Below are positions 44,213 through 56,756 of a stretch of 64,000 bases of DNA, one piece after another. Origin of the DNA: Datura wrightii (taxonomy: Eukaryota; Streptophyta; Magnoliopsida; Solanales; Solanaceae); the NCBI GenBank assembly GCA_035772735.1, contig JASDFA010000003.1, forward strand, positions 101,904,501-101,968,500. Direction: 5' to 3'. The notes under the pieces are model-generated. The model was not told the origin of the DNA, did no database searches, and saw only the letters and a list, made by a program, of their open reading frames with translations. The position numbers were made by a program, and so were the translations under genes. Within the stretch, counting starts at the first letter, position 1, and every line of letters begins with the position of its first letter.

Positions 44213-45546
44213 TATTGCTCACATTGTTGCTACCATCATGCTCCTTCAAAAAGGCTCCCTAAGTTCTCTCTCTAGTAGGGATGTTTGTGTGGTATATTGT
44301 TTGCTAAGAAAACTGATGATCAACTGGGTTGAATGGTTCTTCGATTACATGGTGGAAATCTAAGACATAAGAGGAAATGCCAATTTACCATATGGGATGA
44401 TTTCTTCTCATATCTTAAAAGATATTAGAGTAGATCTATCAAGAAAATCTCCCATCTATGATAATCAAACCTTCTAGCATGAGGTCCGTATTTGCTGATG
44501 AAAAGTGGCACAATAAAGCTCTCTTTAAGCCAAGAGAAAAACCTATTGTTGAGGACATCTCCTCAGTAACAAATTATGGTGATGCTATAAAGTCCTCTGT
44601 GGAAAATCTGATGAAAGAAAATCTGGAATTCAAAGTGGCTTTGGGTGTAGTGGTTGATGAATTGCACAAGATTCGGGATTCATTGGAAGTCATGTCTGTG
44701 AAAAGAGACTCCGGTGAAGAGGTGACCAAGTTAAAAATCCAGATTAATCATCTTCAGTGAGAAAGGATAAACTCCTTCGACCAAGTTTTGAAGCAAGTCG
44801 GCTCTACTGCTGCTAGAGTTGAAGTCTCTGACAATGAGCTTGTTGTGGCTATCCAAAATTCCTACTCCTCTATCCTAGCGTAATGAGAAGTATTATCACT
44901 TCTTTTTCGAAAGGATTATCAGCACTCTCTAGTACTTTCTAGGTGGAGACAAATCTTTTTTTACCCTATCCTCTTTGTGATCCCACGAATAATTTTCTCA
45001 TGTTGAAGGCTTTTGAACTGCTTCTGTTAAACTCTCTACTCTATCTACTCTTGTTAAGGGCCTTTGTTTTACCTCTTTTGGTCCCTCTTTTTGATGTTGA
45101 AGGCGGATGATATTAACTGTTTTGAAACTATTTTGCTATTTTGTTGCTACCACAATTTTGCATGTGATGATTAACTATTGTTGCTATGCTATTTTGTCTC
45201 TACTATAATTCTGCCTGTAATGATTAACTAATGTTGCTATACTGAGCTATTTAGTTTTAACTATTGTTTCTATGTTGCGTTGTTTAACTCTGCATATGTT
45301 ACAACTCTAACCTTGACCTAACTCTGGCCATCTAAAGCTTCAAATTTTGCTTCTACACTTATTTATTATTGGCATTGACACTAGTTATCTCTACCTTGAA
45401 GATGAAATAGATCATATTTGATCACAAACCTATTGAACCGTAATGAGAGGGGGAGCATCCTTAAGGGAACTAGAATCATCAAACTCGAGTAAGTAAAAAA
45501 AAGTTGTTAATCCCTCTTAAAATGTCATCATCAAAAAGAGGGAGAT
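44213..45546 (+). mobile_element. Ty1/copia remnant: 3' internal region with polypurine tract
   Basis: The region ends with the copia-type signature CATCATCAAAAAGAGGGAG followed by ATTGTTAGC, where the purine run (about 45,533-45,546) sits directly against an LTR start. It includes an open frame of 100 codons at 44,458-44,760 and otherwise broken sequence. SIRE/Maximus-type copia elements carry an extra ORF here, which would fit, but I cannot prove it. Confidence 0.6.
44458..44760 (+). CDS. Unrecognised ORF in the copia 3' region (100 aa, likely decayed)
   Basis: The frame MIIKPSSMRSVFADEKWHNK... ends at TGA 44,758. Its second half (NLMKENLEFKVALGVVVDEL, KLKIQINHLQ) has heptad-like spacing and may be a coiled coil. 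The same frame goes on past the stop with ERINSFDQVLKQVGS, so the ancestral protein was longer. I recognise no family. An env-like or coiled-coil ORF of a SIRE-type copia element is one possibility and chance is another. The sequence upstream (44,213-44,457) also translates in pieces. Confidence 0.35.
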   Translation: MIIKPSSMRSVFADEKWHNKALFKPREKPIVEDISSVTNYGDAIKSSVENLMKENLEFKVALGVVVDELHKIRDSLEVMSVKRDSGEEVTKLKIQINHLQ

Positions 45547-46480
45547 TGTTAGCTTTGACATCATTAAAATGTTCTAATGATGACATTAATCACTTTTCTG
45601 AAATGCAGGAATCAGAGAAGAAGTTTCAGACTCTCAGAGCATAAAAAATCATAACTCTTCATGATTAGAAGAATAATTGAAGATTCTATCCCAAAGATAG
45701 AACCAAGTAGAAGATATACAAAAGATCAAATTCACTCTTCATGCAACGGAAGCAAATCAAAATAGAATATGGCTTAAAGATATAAATCTTTTTATAGAAG
45801 GCAAGAAACTCAACAGTAAGGAAGCAAATCAATCAACTCTTAAAGAAGGGCCAACTCAGGAAGATGCAGCAAATCAATCAAGCAAAAAGGAAACAAATCA
45901 ATCAACTCCTAAAGAAGGAAAGCCCACGCAACAAGATAAAAATGAATCAAGGATCGTGCATATCAAGGGGGAAGTTATATCATCACAAAAGGAAGATCGG
46001 CAATCAGCATAAATCAAGATCCCAATCTCATATCCTATTAAGTGCGATAGAGAAAATCTGTTGGCTTACCCTAGAGAAAACTGTCCGAGATCAAAGGAAT
46101 TAATCTTCTACCAATTTAAGCTCCTTCAAGAAGCTATTTAAAGATTTTCCTCTTCAAAATGAAAGTATGCAACTTCACTTGAACAATCCTGAGTATTCTA
46201 CATCTTACTCAATCACTGTAATCTAAAATTATTACTTGTGAGAACAAAGAAAGAAAAGCTAGGTAGAAATATGAGTAGAGGCTGTGGCAAATTACAAAAC
46301 TAAACTCACATAAGTTCTCTCAAGTATTTGTAACTTACTCCATGTAAAACAACTTTCATCAAAGCTCTAAGGGAACCCTTGTAACTCATCAGAACTAGAC
46401 TAGGCACTACTTTGGTGATCCAAACTAGTAAAAAATGTTTGTGTCTTTACTTTTCTTATTTCATTTTTATTATTTCTTAA
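45547..46480 (+). mobile_element. Copia LTR
   Basis: Starts TGTTAGCTTTGACATC just after the polypurine tract, and runs about 930 bases without coding content. The end is placed by a degenerate primer-site-like TTGATACTAAGCATGG at about 46,483-46,498 and by the gag similarity downstream. Its last part (GGCACTACTTTGGTGATCC at about 46,403) recurs at 46,853. Confidence 0.6.
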
Positions 46481-46848
46481 ATTGATACTAAGCATGGATA
46501 GTGATCAAGAAGGGGCCAAAACCAATTCTTGGAATCTCCTCAACTAGCAATGTTGATCTAAAATACTTTGATGTCACAAAACAACAACAAGAGGTAATAC
46601 AAACCAATGCTAGAGCTATTAGTTAGCTTTACTGTGTAGTGAGTGGGCTTGAGCACGGCAATCTACTTTGGATACTACAAAGGAGATGTGGTACAAACTA
46701 GAGGTAACCTATGAAGGCACTTTCAAAGTGAAGGAAGCCAGGATCAATGCTCTAATAAATAAGTACTAACTATTTAAAGTGACCGGAGAAGAAAATATTG
46801 AATCTATGTTCTCCTAATTTAGCAAAATAACGGGAAAACTGGATTAGG
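46481..46848 (+). pseudogene. Copia gag remnant (UBN2-like)
   Basis: Around 46,680-46,850 the translation EMWYKLEVTYEG followed by KVKEARINALINKY and LFKVTGEENIESMFS matches the copia gag pattern EMWDKLEVTYEGT...V.E.KI..L...YE.F.M...ESI..MF. At least two stops interrupt it. The preceding 200 bases hold only broken frames. Together with the LTR it shows a copia element cut to its 5' end. Confidence 0.65.
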
Positions 46849-47040
46849 CACCACTATGGTGATCCAAATCAATATAAAAATTTTGTTTATTTACTTTTAT
46901 TGTTTTGTACTTATTATTTTTCAACTAACGCTTCTGCAGGATTATAAGTCGACTCTAAAAATCCTAACTGTGGAATAAATAGTTTAAATAACTGAAAAGT
47001 TCGACTCAACCCCCTCTTGTTTATTAGTTTCTCCCATGAA
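46849..47040 (+). repeat. Second copy of the copia LTR end
   Basis: GGCACCACTATGGTGATCC at about 46,853 and the T-rich stretch after it repeat 46,403-46,480. It lies downstream of the gag remnant and ends near CCCCCTCTTGTTTATTAG. This could be part of a second, nested LTR or a local duplication. Confidence 0.5.
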
Positions 47041-47652
47041 CATATGTGTATATAAGTATTGCATGTTCAAGATGATTATCAATAGAGATAACATTTTTTA
47101 AATCATGATAAAACAGCCAAAATAATTAAAGAGAATATAAACTAACTGTATCTTGTTAAGAACTGTCAGGTGAGATAGAACAAACAATAACATATTGAAG
47201 ACACAATATTTATTTCTATTATTTAAACGAATGCCACATTTATTTTGATGTCAATTGTTATTTTTCAATAATTTTACTTTTTTATATATGTTAAATTTAA
47301 TATATTGCCGAGAGAGACACGTGAAATACACGTACAATAAACTACTACTATAGTAAAAGCATGTAAGTCCTTCAAAATATTGATTGAACTTTTTTCCTTT
47401 CACTAAAGACTCTACAATAGAAAAAAAATTGTCATTTAAAAACCTTTTTTTTAATATTTAGATGTCCATATCGGTTAATGCAAAAGAATACTAAAAGTTG
47501 GATAGCTATAAAATACATCAAAGAAAACATATGTACTCGATAGTGTCAAAAGGCGGGGGCTGCTTTCTTGCGGCCTCTACCCAAGTTAATACTATGACAT
47601 GATTTTTATTTAATTAATTTCTAATCTTTTTAAAATTCAAAATCAACAAAAA
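47041..47652. other. Unassigned AT-rich stretch
   Basis: I see no open frame, LTR boundary, primer site or tandem repeat in these 600 bases. It may be ordinary intergenic DNA or the worn end of an old element. Confidence 0.4.
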
Positions 47653-48385
47653 TATCACACCCCAACCTGTGGAGGCGCGACTGGCACTCGGTACCTCACT
47701 TGACTGAGCTAGCCACTGAAACTCAGATAAATGGTATAACAGTTGGGTCGATAAGGCCTCTATGATAACACTAGTATTAACATAATAAACTAGACCGAAA
47801 AGGTCACGACAATTCATATGGATAAAAAATGAGGCCAACAAGGACACAACTCAACTAATAGATACTCAATAAGCTGACAAGGTTGCAAATTGTACAATAC
47901 ATAAAATAAACAAGGCCATAAACAATAATTAGGAAACATATATTGTCTGTCTACAAGCCGCTAGAATAATTGATAGCTATATAATAGGGATAAGGCCCTG
48001 ACCTACCTGTCTACTATATAAAAAACTCGAAATAAAGCTAGACAACTAACACCAATAACTCCAGAAAGAGTGGAGCTTACCAACCAAAGTTGAATGCAGC
48101 AAACTCCGATAGTAGGGGTTGATTTGGGCCTCTATTTGAACTTACATCATAAAATGCAACACCCCTAGGCAAAAGGGTGTCAACATGAATAAGATGTACA
48201 TGTATGTGAGGTAGGAATAAAATACATATATAGAAGCTCAACTGCAATAATAGATACAAAATAAATGTGAAACTCTAAGGGCCACATCAGGCGAATAACC
48301 TATAACTCAACTATAATAACTATAATTCATATACAACTCAGATGCCATAGAGGGTATTACTCATCTCTATATACAACTATGTATG
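47653..48385 (-). mobile_element. Minus-strand chromovirus 3' LTR, distal part (interrupted)
   Basis: Begins on the plus strand with TATCACACCCCAACCTG, an LTR end on the minus strand with TG changed to TA. It breaks at 48,386 where a solo LTR is inserted; the rest continues at 50,635-52,119. There is no primer site to its left, consistent with a 3' LTR. Confidence 0.6.
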
Positions 48386-50629
48386 TGTAACAACCAAAAA
48401 GTCCCTAAGATCATACTGAGGGTTGAAAGCGAGAAAACAGGAAAAATCTGCACCAGGTCATAGAACGACTTGTCAGTTGACTCATTAAGTCACTTGATGG
48501 ATCGTTGAGTGACTCGTTAAGTGGGGCCAAATTATAGAAAAATTTATATTCTAGAGGTCTTGGAGAGTGTGATGATGAGTTGTTAGGACTACCCTCGAGT
48601 CGTCGTTTGACCCATTAAGTGTATAGTGGTGGAGAAAGTGTTGAATTCTAGTGTTCAAAATGGATTGAGGGACCAGTTGTCGTGTTCCCTGATGACTCAT
48701 TAAGTGATTCTTTAGTGAGAAGATCAAAGAATGAAGAAGAAGTATCCAGTGGAAACGGGTCAAGGAATGACTCGTCAAGTCCCCCAGTGAGTTATCCTAT
48801 CCCTCGTTGGGTCTGGTAGTGTGCAATTTCCTGTCAATCATTAAGGGTGTTTTCGTAATTCTTAAGATTCTAACTCCTAAACTATGTCGTTTTAAGCTTT
48901 CTAAAGAGTTTTGTAAGAGGGTTTAACATAGCCTAAGTCATTATGCTCTAATTCATTATTTGAATTGAAATCCTCTTCCAAGATCAAGCTAGCGTTCCTC
49001 CTGAATTTCTTTTTCAATCCTCTTGGGATTTCAAGACTAGCTTAGGAATTACCTTATCCAGGTATGTTGGGCCATGAATGGGGGATTTCTTCCACACTCA
49101 TGCCCAATTTAATCTGTAATTCATGAATTCAAGTCTCCAATTAAGTGTATTGAAATTCTAGGGTTTCAGCCCCAATCTTTGCAATTATCTATGTTATGTC
49201 TATGGGTCTAATCCCCTCATGTTTCAATGTAAGATTTAAGACTAATCGGGGCAGATTTTACCTTCAATTTAATTATAAATTCATGATTCCAAGTTATTAG
49301 AAATTATGCTCATTATGCACGTTTTATGAATATCAAGCTTATGATTCAATGATTTCAAGCATGATGAGTTATCTAGTATGCACGAATGTTTAGGAATTAT
49401 TAACTTATGATTCCATGATTTTAAATTTTTAAGTGTATTTCAAGTATATATAATTTCATGACTTGGGCAAGCCCATGCAAAGTTAAGTATGCTTATCATG
49501 ATTTTAGCCAAGGCTTACAAGATCAATTTTAAAGAGATATTCAGAGTCAAGACTCTCCAATTATTCAGATTTAAGCTATGTTTTGAGAATACGATTATAT
49601 GAGCAATATGCATGCTTTAGGAATAGTGTCTAGCATCGAGTAGGCCAGGGATTCTAAGGACCCTGGTCTCTGAACTACGCGCCAAAGTAGGATATATTCT
49701 TATTGGGACCTCTCAAGAGAGTGCTTCCCCCGCTCGAGGGCACACTCGTGATATCATACCTCATTCTTCCTTTGCCTTGGCAAGGCTTTGGATGTCTCTC
49801 CTCCATGTGGGCAATACATGGGATCATCATGCGCTCATACATGGTGGTTTTCGATTATGATGAGTCTCTCATTGTTCCTCATGATTTCAGTTAGTCATGT
49901 TCATGACTTATGATATTACGTTTTATAGCATATTTGACCCATTGATCAGTTTATGAGTGTTTGATTTCCATTTCAAGCATGACAAGTTATATTATTTCTA
50001 TTTCTAAACCTTGGGTCATTATAATCAGCTTATGATGACTAATTTATGATTATGAATATCTCAGATATATGAATTTTAACATGTAGTCCTTACTATCATG
50101 AGCTTTCTCGATTGATATTCATGATTTCAACTAACATTTTACTAGCATGTTTTACTTACCTTACATACTCAGTACATTCAAAGTACTGACCGCATTCTCT
50201 ATGCTATATCATCTCATGATATAGGTTCAGATGATCCCTCCTAGTCTAATCATTAGCTCGCACTCACTTAGTTCAGCTCCATCCCACTTTGGGTGAGTCC
50301 TCATCTCCTAAGGACATCTATTAGTTTTTGCTTGTTATGTTTTGTTTTTAGTTTCAGACTTGAAGTTAGCTAGGGGCTTGTCCCAGCAACTCATCAGATA
50401 GTAGAGGCTTTCAGACATAGATGTATTCAACTTTGTGACTCAGCATTGTGAAATTATCGATTTTGTTTACACTTTATGATATTTAGACTTTTGCTTTTCC
50501 ATGTGTAAGTTAATTTCCTCTTGATTATGCTCTTAAGTCATGTTATGTATATACCATGAGTTTAGCTTAGAGCTATTCATGGTTCTAGGTTTCGTATCTT
50601 GGTCTGGGGTCCTAGATCGAGTCGTGACA
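48386..50629 (+). mobile_element. Solo gypsy LTR with TSD GTATG
   Basis: TGTAACAACCAAAAAGTCCC to AGTCGTGACA, 2,244 bases, flanked by GTATG at 48,381-48,385 and 50,630-50,634. There is no primer site or polypurine tract. It carries a palindrome-type zone at 48,460-48,800 (GACTCGTCAAGT, GAGTCGTC), a putative donor at 49,062 (CCAGGTATGTTGG), an acceptor-like CTCATGATATAG ending 50,224 and the core cassette at 49,626-49,880. The matching 5-base duplication makes the boundaries secure. Confidence 0.93.
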
Positions 50630-50634
50630 GTATG

Positions 50635-51828
50635 TGTTTGTGCATATATAAGTATATCCATCCATCACCCATTGGTTATAACTCAGTGATGTAAAATTAT
50701 AACATAGCTCAACCAATCGTTGGCCCAGTGGTGTAAGGTAATACATGTCGTATAAGACCCTTATCCACCTGCTTAGCAAGGTGGTGTAAAGATACTCAAA
50801 GTCATATGCGTATATATAAGTATATCAATGTAAAAGACTTAATATGTGCTAGTAAACAATTAGCATAACCTTACTTGAATACTTCAATTGGAGTCAATAC
50901 GATCATAGATGAATTTATAAACTCCTGAAAACATTCTAGCTCTTACTTTTACAACCGTAATTCTTTATTACTAATGACAAGAACAAATTAACTTTTGATG
51001 GAGTGCTACCTAACATATATAGTAGATAATCAATATTAATAAGGTTCCAACTCAAAAAACATGATGCTATATAGGATATCGAGTTTCAATGAATGAATAA
51101 TAACGAGTGAATTTAACTTCACTAGCATGAGTATATTTGGAATGATAACACCTTTTGTTACCACAGACAGAGATACTACAATATATATCAATAATTGGCG
51201 GTGATAAGCTATTCCTTAAATAATTACTCATATTAATACTCATATCAACAATAGGATACACCAATTCTCAACAATTGTCAGTATAATAAGAATTCATGCG
51301 ACTCAAAATAGAGAATGCCTTTTCATACCTCCTGTGCAACTTTTTAAAAATCCGCTAGAATCTGTCCTTATACTTCAAAAGATACTAACAATTAACAATC
51401 AACACAACTTCTAACAACCCACAACCACACCTAAAATAGTCCGCAATAAGAACAAAAATGGAAAAATTCTGATACCGATATTATTCTTTAGAAGAAACTT
51501 AGAAACTCAAATCAATAATAGATTAAGGTTTAATATCCTCACCTTGTAAATAAGAGGTCTAATAATAGAGAAACTATGTACTCCAAAGCTGCCTCATTAA
51601 GTTAACGATAATTAAATTTGAATTCAATGAATAAAATGTGTGATAGATGATTTTTATAATGTTCCTAGCTTGGATATTACTTGTATTGAATTTATTTGGA
51701 TTTCTCTCCTTCAATTCTTACCTAAAAATACAAGAAAACCTATACAGAACAAGCTATATTACCTTGGGAAATTTTGGAAATGAAATAAAATGTCTAAGGA
51801 AATATGTATGTATGTATGTATGTATACA

Positions 51829-51896
<68 letters not shown>

Positions 51897-52119
51897 TATA
51901 TATATATTAGATTGCCAATTTGCACTACCACGACATTAGAACTACACGGCCTGCATTAGGCCATTTGGTAGGCCTCTAGGCATTTCTCCCCTCCATACAT
52001 TGATTCAAACATGACTCCAACCCTTGACTTTTTTTAAACATACAACTTATAGGTAATACGACTTACCTCATACGCATATATGTAATAGATTAATCATTTT
52101 AAAAGTATGAAGTGTTACA
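50635..52119 (-). mobile_element. Minus-strand chromovirus 3' LTR, proximal part
   Basis: Ends on the plus strand with GTGTTACA at 52,119, so the minus-strand LTR starts TGTAACACTTCATAC, directly next to a polypurine tract. It includes the compound microsatellite at 51,803-51,908. Without the inserted solo LTR the whole LTR would be about 2.2 kb. Confidence 0.65.
51803..51908. repeat. Compound microsatellite (TATG)n(CATA)n(TA)n
   Basis: About five TATG units run into about nine CATA units, which are reverse-complement related, so the junction TATGTATACATA forms a perfect palindrome. A TA run of about 40 bases with one GC break follows. The frame through it (51,647-51,910) is low-complexity and not a gene. 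Confidence 0.95.
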
Positions 52120-52410
52120 TCCTTTCTCTTTTAGAAACATTCATCCTCGAATGATAGTCAAACTCACAAGGTTAAGTTCTTAGGAGTTTCCAGAATTTTG
52201 TTAGAGTCTCCTTTGTAAAATGGATTATCCCAAAACCTTAAACTCAGAAAACATCAACAGGGCACCTCTTAGGGTGATGTAACAAACATAGATATCAATT
52301 TTATCCACACATATATACTTACTTTATTCATGTTGCACAAAAAGGATAATAAGAAAATTTAAAGACAACTTACCTTGATATCATCTTTAACTTGAAAATA
52401 ACTGAGGGTA
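52120..52410 (-). mobile_element. Polypurine tract and 3' untranslated region, minus-strand chromovirus E4
   Basis: On the minus strand CGAGGATGAATGTTTCTAAAA is followed by GAGAAAGGA against the LTR start. To the right, about 275 bases of non-coding sequence connect it to the chromodomain remnant. It confirms that the coding part of E4 lay to the right and that the LTR at 50,635-52,119 is its 3' LTR. Confidence 0.72.
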
Positions 52411-52585
52411 CTTCTTCCTTGTTTCCTCCTCGGATTTCCAAGTCATTTCTTCAAAGTTATTGTTCCTCCATAACACCTTCACCTAGACTACCTCTTTGGT
52501 CCTAAGCTTCTGAACTTGATGATCTACAATGACAATCAATACTTCCTTATAAGATAAATCTCCTAAAGCCTGAAGATCCTCAATA
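52411..52585 (-). pseudogene. Chromodomain remnant of element E4
   Basis: The minus-strand frame reads DLSYKEVLIVIVDHQVQKLR then TKEVV, a TAG, VKVLWRNNNFEEMTWESEEE. This aligns with MLDRQVRKLRNKEVA..KVLWRNQHVEG..WEAEAD in E1. Only the 3' end of pol remains, and similarity is lost beyond 52,585. Confidence 0.8.
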
Positions 52586-52935
52586 GCATGAGCAACCTTT
52601 CGCACCCGATATAGTAATGAAAGGAGATTGACCGGTCGGGGTCGAGTGATCTCAAGGGTTTAGTGGTGCTTATCCTACTGTAGGGTTAAGGGCCTCCAAC
52701 ACCTATAAAGGAAGCTTCTTTATCTATTTATCAAAGAGAGACAGAGAGGAACAATGAAGTCTGTATAGAATAATTGAATCTCTTATTAGCTTATGAAGGA
52801 AGGAAACACTTGTAGCTTTGAAAGAAACAAGGAGGCATTAGGGAAAACCCAAGGACTAAGTTCTCAAAGTAAATCAATAACGATAGGTATCATCTTTGCT
52901 TCTGATATGTATGCTTACTCCTTTTCCTAGTAACT
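52586..52935. other. Unassigned stretch between E4 and the Athila-like LTR
   Basis: It has CGCACCCGATATAG, GGTCGGGGTCGAG and AT-rich sequence with no readable frame. It may be degraded pol sequence of E4. Nothing else could be supported. Confidence 0.35.
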
Positions 52936-55900
52936 TGTAACAACCCATATGGTCATTTTTTGATTTTTGGCATATTTTCGTAGTTTGAACCTTTTCGTAT
53001 CTTCATTTTGTTGTTTATGACTTGCATAGATGGATGACATAGTTCCCGAGATGATCTGATGAGGATTGGATGAGATTTGTGATTTTGGAAATTTTAAAGT
53101 TTGAGAGGCTTGATCAAAGTCAACATTTTAGGTTAGCGGGCTTGAATTTGGATTCTGAAAGCTCTATTAGCTTCAGATGGTGATTTATGACTTAGTTGGA
53201 TGGTTTGCATGGATCCCGAGGTGTTCGGGAGTGATTTGAGCCTTTGGTTAAATTTATGAGCTTTAAGTAAGCTAAGTTTGACCATGGTCAACTTTCGGTC
53301 AAAACGATCTCAAATCGGTGATTTGATGATTCTAACAGGTCCGAAAATATTTTATGATTGAAATTAATATTTGGTTTGTGTCCAGAGGACTTCAGATGAG
53401 TATCAGACACTCGAGTTATGTTTTAGTAGAATTTAAAGTTAAGAGTTGACCATGGTCAAATAGTGAACTAAATGAGCTTGGATTAAGGATTTGAAAGTTC
53501 CAACAGGTTTGTATGATTACTTTGGACTTGTCCATAAATTTTGTTTAATTTCGATGAGTTTCGGGTGGATTTAAACGTTATGTTGTTTTAGCATGATTTT
53601 AAGCATAAAATGTGACAACTTAGAGGTTCGTTTTTAGTTCTAGAGATCAAAAAATTATACTAAGACTTTTAATATTCTTAGCATGAATTATAAGAGTGAT
53701 TTGAAAAGTTTGGTGCAATTTCGATAAGTCAAGATTGGGATTTTATCACAAAAGATGAAATAATTTTTAAACGAACAAAAATGATATTTGACTGGTCAAA
53801 CGAGCATGAAATGGAGTTTTGGTTGAACGAGTAGGTCCATATCATTATTTGGAAATTATAGGAATAAGAATCATCGCATTTCGAGTTCGTATGATGAAGT
53901 TATGACCATTTTAGTTAAAACATAAATTGTTGGTGAAAAAAGGGATCTAGTGCACATCTTTAGCGACCAGAAAAATTGATTATTAGTGATGGGAGACCTA
54001 TTTTTAATGACTGGAGTTGATTTTTTAATGCTAGATAGTGTAGTAAATAGACAGACAATAATTTTTGGGTATTTTCATCATATCTTAAGTTCTAGAGCTC
54101 TTTGAGGAGACTTTTGTGGATTTTTCTCGTAATGCAAGGGGTAAGTATCTAATTCTTATTTTCGTATTTATCCATGATTTCTTCAGTTGGTTTTCATTTT
54201 TATTCATGAATTTATTGGAGGAAAATTGGGGGTATTCGCTCTAGATCTATAAATTGTATATCTTTGATATGGAGGTCAATTGGGACTTGGTTTTTAAGGT
54301 TCTTATGTTATGGGTAAACCAATTTTGGCATTAATTTTGTAATTTATCGATTATTTCATCATTTAAAATTGTATATGAGCATGAAAATTGGGGATTTTGA
54401 GATTAAAGTTAAGAAACCATATTTTGATGAATTCAAGGTCGATTTGAGCTCCATTTTGGATGAAATTTCATGTTTGAGTTCCTTACATTATGCGCAATCA
54501 TTGCGCAATTATGATTTTCAAATAAAATTCTAGTTTTGTCCTTGAGGACTCGAAGTTGACCTTTGGATTGACTTTTTGGGCTCGGGATCGAAATATATCA
54601 ATATGGGTGTCCATGGTTATATCTTCTTATGTAGAATACATATTTGACCAAATTTTGATCATTCGGAAGCATTACAAAAGTGAAAATCTATAATTTGATG
54701 CTTGGGATTCGGTTTGAGACAAGTAGAGATTTCTTAATTCTTTGAGGTGTTAGTTTTGTGTTTATTAAATGAATACAAGGGTAATGGGTAATAAGGGGGA
54801 CCCGTAAAATGAGATGATGAGCATTTATACGGGTATCGATATCATAATATGGGTAAATTTATATGAAGTTGATATATGTATTGATGATATTCCACAACTT
54901 GTGATGTGATTGATTTACTAAGACTTATTGATGTGCTATAGGTTTACAACACTTTCGACGCTTAAAAGTGAGAAAATATGCATGGTCTTAGGTTTGTTTG
55001 TATGGATATCATTCATTTTTTCTTGGTTTTTAGGGAAATAAGGAGTTGGAGTTGAAATATGTGAATAAAGGAAAAAGAGTGCAAAAATTGGGCCAAGTAC
55101 AGACTTTGGTATGAGACACACCTTGGTGGTACGAGTTGTACTATGCATGATGAATTTCAGAAGATCTGTACAAGAACAAGCCAAAGTACGACTCTTGATA
55201 TGAGCCATACAATCTTGGTACGATTCATTCTAGAGCAGTTGTGGAAAACTTCAGAAGGATACACTTTGATTAGTCTCCTGGTACGGGTAGCAACTACGAT
55301 CTGTGATGACTACCTATGGCCTGTACCAAGTAGCCATGGTAAAGTTAAGAAATAAGGTGGAATGGTTGATCTCATGGTATGAAAGGCAACCAAGAATCAT
55401 AAGAGCAAGGTATGATCCATAACAATACACTCGTGGAATTATTTAGAGGATGCTAGAAATAACAGGTTCAGACCACAACAAAAATATATGACTCGTAGGA
55501 GCATTGTACGAGTCGTACCAACTCCCAGCACTTAGTCAAATTTAGAGATGCCAGGCATTGTACAAGTGAAGCTATGACTCGTATGGTCAAGTTATGAGTC
55601 ATAGGAGAAGATGGTGGCAGTTAATCAGTTTCCCTATTAATTTAGAAAAGGTTTCTAATTATTTGTATAAATGCTTTTCTAGGTTATTTTTGTTGGGAGA
55701 GGAGTACATTGAGTAAAGCGTTCGACTTTTTGGGAGATTCTTCTTGAGTTTTCCAATATTTTTGGAGTTTACTTCATTGTTCTTGAATTGATCAAAGTTG
55801 AATTGTGCAATAATCAAGTGAGTTTTTATTTCAATCTTCATTGTAAGTTCTTAATTATGTTTTCATGGGTTTTTATTTCAATCTTCATTGTAAGTTCTTA

Positions 55901-56600
55901 ATTATGTTTTCTTCAATGAATGCTAATTCTTTTCTTACAATCATGAGAGGCTAAAACCTCCACAACTAGGATTGTGGCAACTATGGTGAATTAACTAACT
56001 AGGGTTTGCACAAAGTGATTCTAAATCAATATGAATGCTTGTATTGTCTTCTCTTCGTATTAAACATTTTTTAACAGAGCGCAACATTAGGACTTGCCCA
56101 AATTCTCTATTTGCTTAAACCTAGAGAGGAATAGATTAGGAAAAGAGAAGACCAACAAAGCCTTGAACTTTATGATTCATGGTACAACTTGAGCTGCGGA
56201 TGCCGGATAGTTAATTTGGAACAAATTGTCAACAGTTAAAGTGAATCACTCAAGAGACCTAACCTGGTGATTGAGTATAGTCATCCAATATGGGCAAACC
56301 AGTCATTTGGATGAACCTACGTTATCAGTTTTGCAAGCTAAATATTGGGATAAATGACAAGTGTAAAATCCAAAGTAGTTATGAACTCATGGGGAATACT
56401 TCCTTAGTTAATTGTATCAACTTGATAACAACTTCAATATTCAATACTATTACATGTTTCATTCTTTAAAACCCCCTTTAGGAAATAATCATGCTAAAAG
56501 CATAAATACTAATGGTATTCTACATCCTAATTATATTCCCTATTTGGGTTCTTTATTGACAACGTCCACGTCATACTTTTACAGAGGTGTGATTTGAGCA
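52936..56600 (+). mobile_element. Athila-like 5' LTR region
   Basis: Begins TGTAACAACCCATATGGTC and extends to near TTTGAGCA just before a tRNA-Asp-type primer site. It holds a TATA-like TTGTATAAATGC at about 55,663, a poorly coding T-rich body and a zone with TACGAGTCGTACC at 55,490-55,530. At about 3.7 kb it is long for Athila, so it may be composite. I could not verify a single set of boundaries because no 3' LTR lies in the window. Confidence 0.5.
55820..55914. repeat. 47-bp tandem duplication in the Athila-like LTR
   Basis: GTTTTTATTTCAATCTTCAT and the 27 bases after it are repeated once, with starts 47 bases apart (TTTTTATTTC at 55,823 and 55,870). The copies differ by only one or two bases, so the duplication is recent relative to the element. 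Confidence 0.85.
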
Positions 56601-56610
56601 TTAGCAAAAG

Positions 56611-56628
56611 TGGCACTATTGCGAGGGA
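56611..56628 (+). other. Primer-binding site (tRNA-Asp type), Athila-like element
   Basis: TGGCACTATTGCGAGGGA resembles the TGGCGCCGTTGCCGGGGA site complementary to tRNA-Asp that Athila/Tat elements use, with five changes. It differs from the iMet sites of all the other elements in the window and fits the pol type that follows. Confidence 0.7.
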
Positions 56629-56756
56629 ATATGGTTTAGGATTAGAATAACTGCTTGTGTTTAAATTTTAGTCGTTATTTCCTCATTTATGTTTTTATTT
56701 TGTGTTTTTTCGATTCAGGTTACAACCAGGAAACCATAATCTCTGTAAGCACCAAG

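Noticed and set aside
41516..47652. A host gene in the middle of the window
   Set aside because: No frame above about 100 codons, no splice-linked coding series; the pieces fit LTR and copia sequence.
51647..51910. Open frame ending in a run of Y/I codons
   Set aside because: Made by the compound microsatellite; no protein-like start or context.
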